Source of the DNA: JBBIQS01 sp037442205
GTDB lineage: Bacteria; Myxococcota; Myxococcia; Myxococcales; UBA5297
Reading direction: 5' to 3'
NCBI GenBank assembly: GCA_037442205.1
Contig: JBBIQS010000010.1
Location: 1-64,000, forward strand
Length of the DNA stretch: 64,000 nt
Below are positions 7,550 through 16,285 of the stretch, piece after piece. A model generated the notes under the pieces. The model was not told the DNA's origin, did not search any database, and saw nothing but the letters and a program-made list of their open reading frames with translations. The first letter of the stretch is position 1, and the number at the start of each line of letters is the position of its first letter. Both the position numbers and the translations under genes were made by a program.

Positions 7550-9385
7550 ATGGCACACGGAATCCGATATCCTCTAGATGCCGGGTTTCTCTTGCGCAAC
7601 AAGAGGTCGCTTCGTCGCACCCTCTTGCAGTCTCAGGGTCTCCTCGAAAAGCGGATCGCAATCCTCGGAGGCTCCACGACCGCCGAAGTAAAGGACATGC
7701 TGGAGCTGTTCCTTCTCAACGACGGCATCAAGCCCATCTTCTACGAATCGGAATACAACCGATACTACGAAGACCTGATGTTCCCAAATCCGGCGCTGGA
7801 GCAGTTCGCCCCGGAGCTCATCTATCTCCACACCAGTAACGTCAACATAACGAGATACCCCTCGCTCAAAGACGGCGAGACCGAGGCCGAGGCACTGCTG
7901 GCCGCGGAGCTGGCCCGATTCCGCGCCCTATGGGACAAGGCCGCCGAGCAATACAACTGCCCAATCATCCAGAACAACTTCGAGCTGCCCCACCACCGGG
8001 GCCTCGGCAACCTGGACGCGTACGACCTGCGGGGCCGCTCGCGGTTCATTTCTGCCTTGAATTCCCACTTTGCCGAGGAAGCCCGGCGAAGGACCAGTCT
8101 CCATCTCAACGACATCAACTACCTGTCGGCGTGGTTCGGGCTCGAGCGCTGGTACGACAAGGCGCTCTGGCACTCCTACAAATATGCCATGAGCAGCGAT
8201 GCCGTCCCGCTCCTCGCCGACAGCGCGGCCTCGATAATCAAGGCCATCCTGGGCAAGACCCGGAAATGCCTCGTGCTCGACCTGGACAACACGCTGTGGG
8301 GCGGAGCCATCGGCGAGCAAGGACTCGAGGGAATCCGGATCGGCAAGGAGACGCCCGAGGCCGAGGCCTATACCGAGTTTCAGCAGTACATCCGCAGGCT
8401 CAGGGAGCGAGGGGTCATCCTGGCGGTCTGCTCGAAAAACGATCCAGCCAACGCCCAGCTCGGCTTTGCCCATCCCGACAGCGTCCTGAAACTGGAGGAC
8501 TTCTCCGCCTTCCAGGCCAATTGGGAACCGAAGCCGGAAAACCTTCGGGCCATTGCCGCCTCGCTCAACATCGGCATGGACAGCCTCGTCTTCGTCGACG
8601 ACAGCCCGATGGAGCGGGAACTCGTCCAGTCACAGGCCCCCGAGGTAGCAGTACCCCAAATCGGCAATGACGTGACCCACTACATCAGCACCCTGGACAA
8701 GATCGGATACTTCGAGACGGTCTCGGTGTCGTCGGACGATCTGAGCCGCAGCACCTTCTACGCAAAAAACAGCGCCCGCCTGAGCCAGCAAAATAAGTTC
8801 GCAGACTATGCCGAATTTCTCCGCTCCCTGGAAATGAAGGCAGAGATTGCGGCCTTTTCTCCGCTCTACCTCGACCGGATTACCCAGCTGATCAACAAGA
8901 CGAACCAGTTCAACGTGACGACCCGCCGCTACACAAAATCGGAGCTCGAGGACATCCTGGGGAATGAGGACTTCGTCGCCTTGTATGGTCGCCTCACCGA
9001 CAAGTTCGGCGACAACGGGCTGGTCTCGGTCATGATCGGCGAAGTACGGAGCTCGCAGATCCACATCGACCTTTGGCTCATGAGCTGCCGGGTTCTCAAG
9101 CGCGGCATGGAAGACGCCATGTTCGACAGGTTCGTGGCCGCCGCCCGGTCGAGGGACGTCACCGCCATCCACGGCTACTTCAATCCGACAGCGAAGAATG
9201 CCATGGTCAGCGGATTGTTCGAGCTGATGGGATTTACCAGCACCGGAAAGACCGACTTCGGCGGCACCGCATGGCGTTTCAACATGGAGGGAAGCTACAC
9301 CCCGCGGAATCACTTCATCGAGGTGACCCATGACCCCAGACAAACTCCAGGACAGGCTGACGGCAATCGTGCGGGACATCCTTGA
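7550..9385 (+). CDS. FkbH-like protein (HAD phosphatase IIIC with SGNH-like N- and GNAT-like C-terminal regions)
   Basis: 611 residues. The N-terminal part (about 35-230) begins with the strand IAILGGSTTAEVK, as in the SGNH-like half of FkbH proteins. The HAD core has the DLDNT motif at residues 244-248 followed by LWGG, then CSKNDP and FVDDSPMERE. The C-terminal third (about 420-590) resembles the acyltransferase-like end of the family, including INKTNQFN and WLMSCRVLKRGME. Family members take glycerate from 1,3-bisphosphoglycerate and load it onto an acyl carrier protein. The ACP gene starts inside the 3' end of this gene, which fits that role. I start at MAHGIRYP because upstream codons are non-coding-like. 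Codon use (AAA, AAT, ATA) is less GC-rich than the genome around it. Confidence 0.88.
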   Translation: MAHGIRYPLDAGFLLRNKRSLRRTLLQSQGLLEKRIAILGGSTTAEVKDMLELFLLNDGIKPIFYESEYNRYYEDLMFPNPALEQFAPELIYLHTSNVNITRYPSLKDGETEAEALLAAELARFRALWDKAAEQYNCPIIQNNFELPHHRGLGNLDAYDLRGRSRFISALNSHFAEEARRRTSLHLNDINYLSAWFGLERWYDKALWHSYKYAMSSDAVPLLADSAASIIKAILGKTRKCLVLDLDNTLWGGAIGEQGLEGIRIGKETPEAEAYTEFQQYIRRLRERGVILAVCSKNDPANAQLGFAHPDSVLKLEDFSAFQANWEPKPENLRAIAASLNIGMDSLVFVDDSPMERELVQSQAPEVAVPQIGNDVTHYISTLDKIGYFETVSVSSDDLSRSTFYAKNSARLSQQNKFADYAEFLRSLEMKAEIAAFSPLYLDRITQLINKTNQFNVTTRRYTKSELEDILGNEDFVALYGRLTDKFGDNGLVSVMIGEVRSSQIHIDLWLMSCRVLKRGMEDAMFDRFVAAARSRDVTAIHGYFNPTAKNAMVSGLFELMGFTSTGKTDFGGTAWRFNMEGSYTPRNHFIEVTHDPRQTPGQADGNRAGHP

Positions 9386-9605
9386 CGACCAGACCATCCT
9401 GCTGAACCGAGAGACTACAGCCGACGACATTGAGGACTGGGACTCCCTCGCCCACATCAACATCATTCTCGCCGTCGAGAAGGAGTTCAACATCAGATTC
9501 GACCTCGAAGAGCTCAAGCCCATGGAGAACGTGGGCGAATTGCTCGACGTGATCCAAGGCAAGATGGCGCCAGCGGCCGAGGCGCTCGGCGAACTGGCCC
9601 CCTGA
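9330..9605 (+). CDS. acyl carrier protein
   Basis: 91 residues, acidic, with the phosphopantetheine attachment motif WDSLAH; Ser39 is the expected carrier residue. Overall shape and helix pattern are those of a stand-alone ACP. The ATG lies 56 bases before the end of the FkbH gene, preceded by GAGGTGACCC, so the two are translationally coupled. It is inferred to carry the C3 unit loaded by the FkbH protein and to present it to the downstream modifying enzymes. It is not the fatty-acid ACP by context, since no fab genes are present. Confidence 0.92.
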   Translation: MTPDKLQDRLTAIVRDILDDQTILLNRETTADDIEDWDSLAHINIILAVEKEFNIRFDLEELKPMENVGELLDVIQGKMAPAAEALGELAP

Positions 9606-9644
9606 GGGAGTCGCGAACCGAGAAACAACGAGAGGGCCGCCGGC

Positions 9645-10556
9645 ATGATCGACCACATCTTGGAGCGAATCGGCAAGCAGGTCCCGACGCAAAAGAAGAA
9701 GATCGAGGGCTTCTTCGACGAAATCCCTCAGGCCAGGGCCGGGCTGGCTGAATTCCTGAACCTCTACCTGCCCTTCATGAGGAAGGAAGAGATCTCCATC
9801 GACACGGTGGTGGACTCGTACCTCGAGCTGGTCAGGCAGATGCTGCACTCGCGGCTGGAGTTCATGCGAACGGGGCGCTATCCGGCGCACTCCCAGAAGG
9901 CGGCCCTTGACGAGATCTATCGAAACAAGAGCACCATGCAGCAATACATGCTGGGCCTGGCGCTGTCGTATTTCCTCTGGCGACATCAGTTTCTGCTCCT
10001 CACCTTCTACCGCGACGGCATCAGAAGCCTCGCCGGGCGCCAGCGGTTCCTGGAGGTGGGATGCGGCCACGGCCTGTTGCTGGTCGAGCTCATGGGCCGC
10101 GCCAGCGGCAAGAGCAAGATCGATGTCGTGGACATCAGCAGCCAATCGATAGAGATGACGGCCAACCTGCTGAAGACCTCGTTCGCGGACGACCGGCGCT
10201 GCGAGTTCTTTCATTGCGACATCTTCGACTTCCAGGCCGCCGAACAGTACGACTTCATCAGCATGGGTGAGGTCCTGGAGCACGTCGAGAGGCCGAAGGA
10301 GCTGCTGGCCAAGCTGGCGGGGCTGCTCGCACCCGACGGACGGATGTTCGTCACCACCTGCGCCAACTGTCCGGCGGTGGATCACGTCTACCAGTTCGAA
10401 GACATCCAGCAAATCCAGGGCGTCATCGCCGAAGCGGGCCTGGAGGTGGTGGCCGACATCGTTGCGCCTTCGGAGAAGAAGGACCTGCACTACCTGATGA
10501 AGAACAAGGTCGACATATCGTACGCGGCCATGCTGAAGCGAAGGACCGGCAAATGA
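9645..10556 (+). CDS. SAM-dependent methyltransferase with N-terminal helical extension
   Basis: 303 residues. A class I methyltransferase fold starts near residue 132 with motif I LEVGCGHG (residues 136-143), motif II around DVVDIS and a motif IV region FISMGEVLEHV, which resembles small-molecule (UbiG-type) methylases. The first 120 residues are mainly helical, without recognised motifs, and may recognise the carrier protein. The start has GAGGGCCGCC before the ATG. It overlaps the next gene by four bases (ATGA). In FkbH pathways of the methoxymalonyl type an O-methyltransferase acts on the hydroxyl of the carrier-bound C3 unit; by analogy this could do so here. Confidence 0.85.
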   Translation: MIDHILERIGKQVPTQKKKIEGFFDEIPQARAGLAEFLNLYLPFMRKEEISIDTVVDSYLELVRQMLHSRLEFMRTGRYPAHSQKAALDEIYRNKSTMQQYMLGLALSYFLWRHQFLLLTFYRDGIRSLAGRQRFLEVGCGHGLLLVELMGRASGKSKIDVVDISSQSIEMTANLLKTSFADDRRCEFFHCDIFDFQAAEQYDFISMGEVLEHVERPKELLAKLAGLLAPDGRMFVTTCANCPAVDHVYQFEDIQQIQGVIAEAGLEVVADIVAPSEKKDLHYLMKNKVDISYAAMLKRRTGK

Positions 10557-10969
10557 ACTCCTATCGACTCTCCGACATCCACCTGGGGCTCAGTCATTCA
10601 TTCCAGGTAACCGTCACTCCGGCGATGGTGGATGCCTTCACCAATCTCAGCGGCGACCGCCATCCCCTGCACTCCAGTGCGGCCTTTGCCGCCGGCTACG
10701 GGTTCTCCGATCGGGTAGTGCACGGGATGCTCACCGCATCCTTTCTTTCGACATTGGTGGGGATGTACCTGCCGGGAAAATTCGCCTTCTGCCAGGAGGT
10801 CGCCATATCCTTCACCGCGCCGGTCTTCCCCGGCGACACCCTCACCGTCACCGGCCAGGTCGTCTCGATTCATGAGGGATACCGTCAGATCGAGCTGAAG
10901 GCACATATCTCCAACCAGCATGGACGGAAGGTGACCCGGGCGAAGATAAGGACCGGCATCAAGGAATAA
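10553..10969 (+). CDS. MaoC-like hot-dog dehydratase/hydratase
   Basis: 138 residues. The motif NLSGDRHPLHSS gives the hydratase-2 catalytic pair, Asp35 and His40, and is followed by the GFSDRVVHGML segment, both typical of MaoC/R-hydratase proteins. Single hot-dog domain, so probably a homodimer. It may hydrate or dehydrate a CoA- or ACP-bound short acyl chain. It is translationally coupled to the methyltransferase by an ATGA overlap and lies in the FkbH-ACP operon, so its substrate is probably carrier-bound. A fatty-acid beta-oxidation role is less likely here. Confidence 0.85.
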   Translation: MNSYRLSDIHLGLSHSFQVTVTPAMVDAFTNLSGDRHPLHSSAAFAAGYGFSDRVVHGMLTASFLSTLVGMYLPGKFAFCQEVAISFTAPVFPGDTLTVTGQVVSIHEGYRQIELKAHISNQHGRKVTRAKIRTGIKE

Positions 10970-11019
10970 GCCAAATCCGGCAGTCGGAACTCGGCGCGTG
11001 TGCTCCGGAGGATCTGGCG

Positions 11020-12057
11020 ATGGCAAAAGAAATCGTTCCGCTTCAGCCGGAGTGGGTCCCAGAGCTGGCAGACTTTCTTCGGGAGGGATTTCGGGCGCCG
11101 GCCGATGCCTCTTTTGCCGCAGCCGAGGCTCTGCACTGGAAGTACTTCGACCCCGACGGCAGCGGATTGACCACGCGAAGCCTCGTCGCCCGCGAGGGCG
11201 GCAAGATTATTGGGCACATCGGATTCTGTCCCGCCACCCTCGTCACCGGCAGCTCCAAGAAGCAGCTGACCTCGATGCACATGATGGACTGGCTCACCCC
11301 GGCCCGTCATTCCCCGATGGGCGCCACGCTGATGCTTCAGGCTTTCAGGCAGGCGGAGACGCAGTTTGCCGTCGGCGGCCTCGAAGGGGGACGGCAGGTG
11401 TCGGCGCGGGCCGGCTACCGGGAAATGGGACAGGTCGCGACCTATCTCCGGGTGCTCAATCCGAGTTTCTCTCTGCGGCTGCCGCCGAGCGTTCAGGCCT
11501 GGAAACGACCGTTGCGCCTGGCGAGAGACTACCTACGGGTGCTGATGAATCGGCCCGAGACGCCACGGGTCTCGATGTCCGTGAACCGGACCGACCGGTT
11601 CGGCGATGAAGTGGAGATGGCGGTCAATGCCTCCACGATGCCCGAAGTCCATACGAAGCGCACTGCCGACAGGCTGAATCACCACCTGCGCCATCCCCGA
11701 AAGCAGGTATCAGGCTGGCTGCTCTCCGACTCCGAAAAGGTACGAGGATTCGCGCTCCTCAACCTGCTGCCCCGCGGCTCCATCCGCTTCGGGAAGATCG
11801 TCGACCTCTTCCTTGACCGCCCCGACGCCAATCTGTACCAGGCTGCGCTGCATCTGCTGACGGTGGAGCTGGAGAATCGGGGAGCGGACCTCGTCGAGTG
11901 CTACGCCACGACGAGATGGCTCGTCCTGGCTCTGGAAAGGAATGGGTTCTTCCGCCACAGGCTGCAGAATTTCGACCTGCGCGATCCGGGTCAGGAGATT
12001 GCCGCTGAATCTGCCGTCTACCTGACCCAGCTGGAAGCCGACCACGGCTACCTCTAG
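11020..12057 (+). CDS. GNAT-family acyltransferase, probably tandem domain
   Basis: 345 residues. The first half (about 1-135) has a GNAT-like beta4-beta5 region (SLVAREGGKIIGHIGFCP, then LDWLTPARHSPMGATLM-type sequence). The second half (about 190-330) shows another, weaker GNAT pattern ending in LVLALERNGFF. GGAGGATCTGGCG precedes the ATG. It is the last gene of the FkbH-ACP operon, 50 bases after maoC. A reasonable inference is that it moves the finished acyl or glyceryl unit from the carrier protein to an amino group, perhaps of a sugar, but the acceptor is unknown. Confidence 0.75.
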   Translation: MAKEIVPLQPEWVPELADFLREGFRAPADASFAAAEALHWKYFDPDGSGLTTRSLVAREGGKIIGHIGFCPATLVTGSSKKQLTSMHMMDWLTPARHSPMGATLMLQAFRQAETQFAVGGLEGGRQVSARAGYREMGQVATYLRVLNPSFSLRLPPSVQAWKRPLRLARDYLRVLMNRPETPRVSMSVNRTDRFGDEVEMAVNASTMPEVHTKRTADRLNHHLRHPRKQVSGWLLSDSEKVRGFALLNLLPRGSIRFGKIVDLFLDRPDANLYQAALHLLTVELENRGADLVECYATTRWLVLALERNGFFRHRLQNFDLRDPGQEIAAESAVYLTQLEADHGYL

Positions 12058-12073
12058 ACCTGCCCCTGGAGAT

Positions 12074-13450
12074 TCATCGGGGCACTCCAGGTCCGCTACA
12101 AGAGTGACTGTCTGCGCCCCTGCGCATCGCCGCGGCGAAGAACGCGCCTCCGCCGTGGAGATCGGGCCAGACCCGCATCTGGCCCCGGCCGACGCGGGCC
12201 GCCTCGGGGATCGGCGCGGCCTCATCGAGCGCGTAGCTGGGGTGGCTCTCGAGAAAGCGGCGGGCGACCTCCTCTCCTTCGGCCTTGAACGGAGAGCAGG
12301 TGGCATAGACCAGCCGGCCGCCCGGGCGCACGAAGCGGCTGGCGGACTCGAGGATCTCAAGCTGCCGCGCCGGGTAGAGAGCGAGCTCGCTCTCCTTGAG
12401 CCGCCAGCGCAAATCGACCTCCCGCCGCATCCCGCCCAGGCCAGAGCAGGGCGCGTCCACCAGCACCACGTCCGCCCTTCCCAGCAACTCCTCCGACGGC
12501 TCGGGCCCCTGCGCCTGGACGCTCTTCTGGGCCCGTGCGCGGCGGGCGCGGGCGGGCAGCTCGTCGAGCCGGCGAGCCACCCGGTCGCAGGCAACCACCC
12601 GCCCCTTCGCCCCGATCTGCGCCGCCAGCGCCAGCGCCTTGCCTCCGCTGCCGGCGCAGAAGTCGATGGCCACCTCGCCCGGCCGCGCGGCGCAGGCCAG
12701 CGCGATCAGCTGCGAGCCCTCGTCTTGGACCTCGAAGAGCCCCTCGGAGTGGGCGCGGCCGAAGAGCGAGGCCCGGTCGACGGCGATCAGGCAGTCAGGG
12801 GCGAGCCGGCCCGGCTCGGTGGACACACCCTCCTTCTCCAGCCGCCGAGCCAGCTCATCCCTGCCCACCAAGAGCCGATTCGCCCGCAAATCCAGACGCG
12901 GCGGGAGGTTGAGGGCCGCCAGCACCGCATCGGCGCGCTCCGGGCCCAGCTCGGCGACGAAGCGGCGGGCCAGGAAGTCGGGCACGGACCGCCGATGGGC
13001 CAATGCCGAAGCCGGTTCGCTGGGAACTGGGAGCGCCTCTACCGCGGGCAGCGCCCGGGCCCAGAGGGCGAGCGCCGCGTCGTCGATAGAGCGCGGGCGC
13101 AGCGGCCCCGGCAGCGCCAGCTCGCCCAGCGCACGCGAAGGATCCTCGCCCTCGACGCTCACCCGGAGCGCCAGATAGCGCAGCAGCGCCTTGTCGCGCC
13201 CCTCGACCTTGCGCCACGGGCGCTGCAGCGACTCGCCCGCGATGCCGAGCGCCGCGTCGATTCGCCGAAGCTCCCGCACCGCCGCTCGAGCCGCATTGGC
13301 CGCCGCCCGGCGCTCCTGGGGTCCGAGCTTGTCGCCAGCGCGCAGCGCCTCGGAGAGGGCCAGCGCCAGCGGTCGCCCCTGCGTAGCAGCGTCGATCGTC
13401 GCCAGCGCCGCCCGAATCGCCTTGCGCGAGCGCTTCTCGCGAACATCCAT
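12074..13450 (-). CDS. RsmB/Sun-like rRNA (cytosine-5) methyltransferase
   Basis: 458 residues, close to the usual RsmB length. The N-terminal 130 residues are helical and NusB-like. The catalytic domain has the SAM motif IDFCAGSGGK, the two functional cysteines in DAPCSGLGGMRRE and YATCSPFKAEGEE, and a C-terminal GGAFFAA strand, as in NOL1/NOP2/Sun enzymes. RsmB methylates C967 of 16S rRNA; the exact target is inferred from the family. The gene converges with the GNAT gene only 16 bases away and follows the propeller lipoprotein gene by 16 bases, so it may be cotranscribed with it. Confidence 0.85.
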   Translation of the reverse strand: MDVREKRSRKAIRAALATIDAATQGRPLALALSEALRAGDKLGPQERRAAANAARAAVRELRRIDAALGIAGESLQRPWRKVEGRDKALLRYLALRVSVEGEDPSRALGELALPGPLRPRSIDDAALALWARALPAVEALPVPSEPASALAHRRSVPDFLARRFVAELGPERADAVLAALNLPPRLDLRANRLLVGRDELARRLEKEGVSTEPGRLAPDCLIAVDRASLFGRAHSEGLFEVQDEGSQLIALACAARPGEVAIDFCAGSGGKALALAAQIGAKGRVVACDRVARRLDELPARARRARAQKSVQAQGPEPSEELLGRADVVLVDAPCSGLGGMRREVDLRWRLKESELALYPARQLEILESASRFVRPGGRLVYATCSPFKAEGEEVARRFLESHPSYALDEAAPIPEAARVGRGQMRVWPDLHGGGAFFAAAMRRGADSHSCSGPGVPR

Positions 13451-13466
13451 CCGATGGCTCCGAGGC

Positions 13467-15299
13467 TCAGGGCCGGTAGTGGAGGATGGCGGCGCGGCGC
13501 CCGACCGCCCAGACCTCGCCGTCCATGCCCCAGGCCGCGTTCAGCCCGTCCTCGGCCAGCGAGGGTGAGGTGGCGCTGCGCACGCCGTTCCAATGGCGAA
13601 TGGCCCCCTGCTCGAACCCCCAGACGTCGTCGGGGGCGCTGCCCCAGCCGTGCGCCTCCCCATTGCTGCCCAGCACCTGGGTCCAGCCGCTGCCGTTGAA
13701 GCGCCAGACGCCGGCGAGGCCGGCGGCATAGACGCCACCCGGGCCGGCCACCACCCGCGACGGCGGAGCCTCGCCTGGCCCGCCGATCTTCTCGAATCCG
13801 GCCCCGTCGAAGTGCAGCAGTTCCTTCTTCCCGCGCAAGGTGGCCCACAGGTCCCTGGGCGAGGTCGCCGCCACCGAGGTCAGGTCGATCGCGGTGCCGG
13901 TCTCCATCCGCAAGAACTTGCTGCCGTCCCACCGCGCCGCGAGCCCCTCGGTGCCCACCGCCCAGACCTCGGACTGGATCCGGCACACCGCCCGATAGCT
14001 GCCCGGCACCGCCTGCTCGCGCTTCCACGCTCCGTCCTCGAGCCGGTAGAGCGCGCCGTCGCCCACTGCCCAGACGCGCTCCGGGCCCTCGACCGCCACC
14101 GAGGTCAGCTCCGGCTCTCCCGGCACCGCCGGGCCCTGGCTCCAGACGCCCTCGCGCCGCCGCAGCACCACCCCGTCGCCGACCGCCCAGACTTCATCGA
14201 GCGAGGAGCCGGATACGGCCTCCAGATCGCGCCCGGAGAGCGGAGCCAGGCTGGTCCAGGCCCGCCCGTTCCAGCGGGCCATCGCCCCGCCCTCGCCCAC
14301 CGCCCAGATGTCGTCCTCGGCGGCGGCCCACATGTCGAGGATCGCCCGCGGACCGGGCGAAGGAAGCTCGGCCCAGCTGCCGACCTCCCACCTGGCGATC
14401 TTGCCGGTCGAGGACGCGAGGAAGACCCCGTGCCCCTTGATCCCCGCGATGGCCGACAGCTGCGGCAGGGGCGGTGCCGCCCTCTTCCAGGCCTTGCCGT
14501 CGAAGTGGAACAGGTGGCGGCCTTCGGCTGCGATCCAGACGTCATCCGGCCCGAGCGCCAGCAGGCGAGCGCTCATCACCGCCAGCGGCAGCACCTCGCG
14601 CGCCCAGCGGCTGCCGTTCCAGTGCATCACCACCAACCCTGACAGCGGCGCCTGCCGCGGCTGAAACGCCAGCGCCCAGACGTCCTGGGCCGAGGTCCCC
14701 TTGAGGTCGAGGAGGGAAAGCTCGTCGAAGCCGGGCTGGGGCTCCCAGCGCAGGCCGTTCCAGCGCTGCAGCTTGCCCGAGGTAGCCACCCACACGTCGG
14801 AGGCGCCGGTGCCCCACATCACGTTGCTGCGCCGGCCGATCTTGGTGCTCGCCGGCGACCACTTCTTGCCGTCGTAGTGGAGCAGCACCCCCGAGCCCAG
14901 CGCCCACAGATCGGTGGCGGCCGAGCCCCAGATAGCGGTCAGCGCTTCCGAGGTCCCGCTGGGGACCATCGCCCAGCCCGTGCCATTGAAGTGGAGCAGC
15001 GTTCCGCGCGCCCCGGCGGCCCACACGTCCTCGGGCGACAGGCCCCAGACCGCGTAGAGCGTGTTGCCCTGCGGCAGCGGATGCTCCCAGCACCAATGCT
15101 CGGGTGAGCAGAAGCCCACGTCGGGTGTTCGCGGCGCCGGGCCGCGCACCAGGGCGTTGCCAGCATCGGGGATGGACTCGGCCGCAGGAGGAGGTGGCGG
15201 CGGAATGGGGGTGGCAGCGGGTGGCGGCGTCGGCGCGGTCTCCTCGGGGCAGCCAGCGAGGGTCGCGAGCGCGAGCGCAAGGAGGATCAGTCGGAGCAT
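13467..15299 (-). CDS. beta-propeller surface lipoprotein
   Basis: 610 residues. A lipoprotein signal (MLRLILLALALATLAGC, Cys at residue 17) is followed by a Pro-rich spacer with runs of prolines and then more than ten repeats of the type W-x-D-x-V-W-A-V-G followed by LLHFNGTGW. Such repeats occur in large families of predicted propellers in Myxococcota. I begin at ATG 15299, 29 codons inside the longest frame, because it gives the lipobox. The Pro-rich stalk probably lifts the propeller from the outer membrane. The ligand is unknown. It is divergent from another lipoprotein gene at 15470. Confidence 0.82.
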   Translation of the reverse strand: MLRLILLALALATLAGCPEETAPTPPPAATPIPPPPPPAAESIPDAGNALVRGPAPRTPDVGFCSPEHWCWEHPLPQGNTLYAVWGLSPEDVWAAGARGTLLHFNGTGWAMVPSGTSEALTAIWGSAATDLWALGSGVLLHYDGKKWSPASTKIGRRSNVMWGTGASDVWVATSGKLQRWNGLRWEPQPGFDELSLLDLKGTSAQDVWALAFQPRQAPLSGLVVMHWNGSRWAREVLPLAVMSARLLALGPDDVWIAAEGRHLFHFDGKAWKRAAPPLPQLSAIAGIKGHGVFLASSTGKIARWEVGSWAELPSPGPRAILDMWAAAEDDIWAVGEGGAMARWNGRAWTSLAPLSGRDLEAVSGSSLDEVWAVGDGVVLRRREGVWSQGPAVPGEPELTSVAVEGPERVWAVGDGALYRLEDGAWKREQAVPGSYRAVCRIQSEVWAVGTEGLAARWDGSKFLRMETGTAIDLTSVAATSPRDLWATLRGKKELLHFDGAGFEKIGGPGEAPPSRVVAGPGGVYAAGLAGVWRFNGSGWTQVLGSNGEAHGWGSAPDDVWGFEQGAIRHWNGVRSATSPSLAEDGLNAAWGMDGEVWAVGRRAAILHYRP

Positions 15300-15469
15300 C
15301 GGCGGTTCTCGGTGGGACGAGAGTATAGCCCGGGCGCTGGAGCGCCCGGCCAGGCCTGGGCGAAGGAATCCGATGTAACGAGACAAGGCGCTCGATAGAC
15401 ATGAACGAGGCTTTGAACCCTCTAGATCCTCGACGGCGCAGAACTGCTCCGCACGAGGAAGGATCCCTC

Positions 15470-16159
15470 ATGCGGCTCTTTCCCTCCCTCATGTTCCCCG
15501 TCGCGCTCGCTTGCGCCCACGGGCCTCAAGGAGGCTCGTCCGCCCCAACGGCCACTCGGTCGAAGGCCACCGCGGATACGGCCGCCGCCTCACTTGGAAC
15601 CCTGGCGCCGGGGACCGGAATCCCCGTTGGCCAGCCGGCCCCTGACGTCCACGCCTTCGACCTCGACGGACAGCCGGTGCGCCTCGCCGAGCTTACGGCC
15701 CGCGGGCCGGTGCTGCTCTTCTTCTACCGCGGAGGCTGGTGCCCCTTCTGCAACTACCAGCTCCACGCGCTGGCCGAGGCCGCTCCCGAGTTCGCTCGGC
15801 GGGGGATCACCCCGGTGGCGGTCAGCGTGGATCGTCCGCAGGAGGGAACGAAGACCCGCGCGCTCTACCAGATTCCCTTTCCCGTGCTGAGCGACTCGGA
15901 GCTGTCCTTCATCGAGGCCTTTCACGTCGTGAACAAGGTGGGCGCTGCCGAGCTCAGCCGGCTGCGCGGATTCGGGATGGACCTCGAGGCTTCCTCCGGA
16001 GGCGCTCACCATGTGATCGCGGTTCCCTCGATGTTCCTCATCGATCGAGCAGGCATCGTCCGCTGGGCCCACTCCGACCTCGACTACAAGACGCGCCCGT
16101 CGGTCGCTCAGATCCTCGCCGCCCTCGATGCGCAGGTGGGAGAGCTCGGCTCGCGCTAG
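15470..16159 (+). CDS. peroxiredoxin-like (AhpC/TSA family) lipoprotein
   Basis: 229 residues. A short lipoprotein signal (VALAC) precedes a thioredoxin-fold domain with FFYRGGWCPFCNYQ, i.e. a CPFC redox motif in the position of the peroxidatic cysteine, as in 'Prx-like' bacterioferritin-comigratory relatives. VPSMFLIDRAG supplies the cis-Pro region. It is expected to reduce peroxides or disulfides in the periplasm. The ATG at 15470 has GAGGAAGGA eight bases upstream. The longest frame would start earlier but would place the signal peptide internally. Confidence 0.85.
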   Translation: MRLFPSLMFPVALACAHGPQGGSSAPTATRSKATADTAAASLGTLAPGTGIPVGQPAPDVHAFDLDGQPVRLAELTARGPVLLFFYRGGWCPFCNYQLHALAEAAPEFARRGITPVAVSVDRPQEGTKTRALYQIPFPVLSDSELSFIEAFHVVNKVGAAELSRLRGFGMDLEASSGGAHHVIAVPSMFLIDRAGIVRWAHSDLDYKTRPSVAQILAALDAQVGELGSR

Positions 16160-16285
16160 CGAGCCCCTGCCGGTCGCAGGAACTCCGGCGGACCGACCCG
16201 GCGGCGTGGCTCAGCAGATTTTGCGACCTCGCCGAGCGCAGAGAATGCGAGGATGCTCGCGCACCCCAGCCAGGAGCCAACTCCG

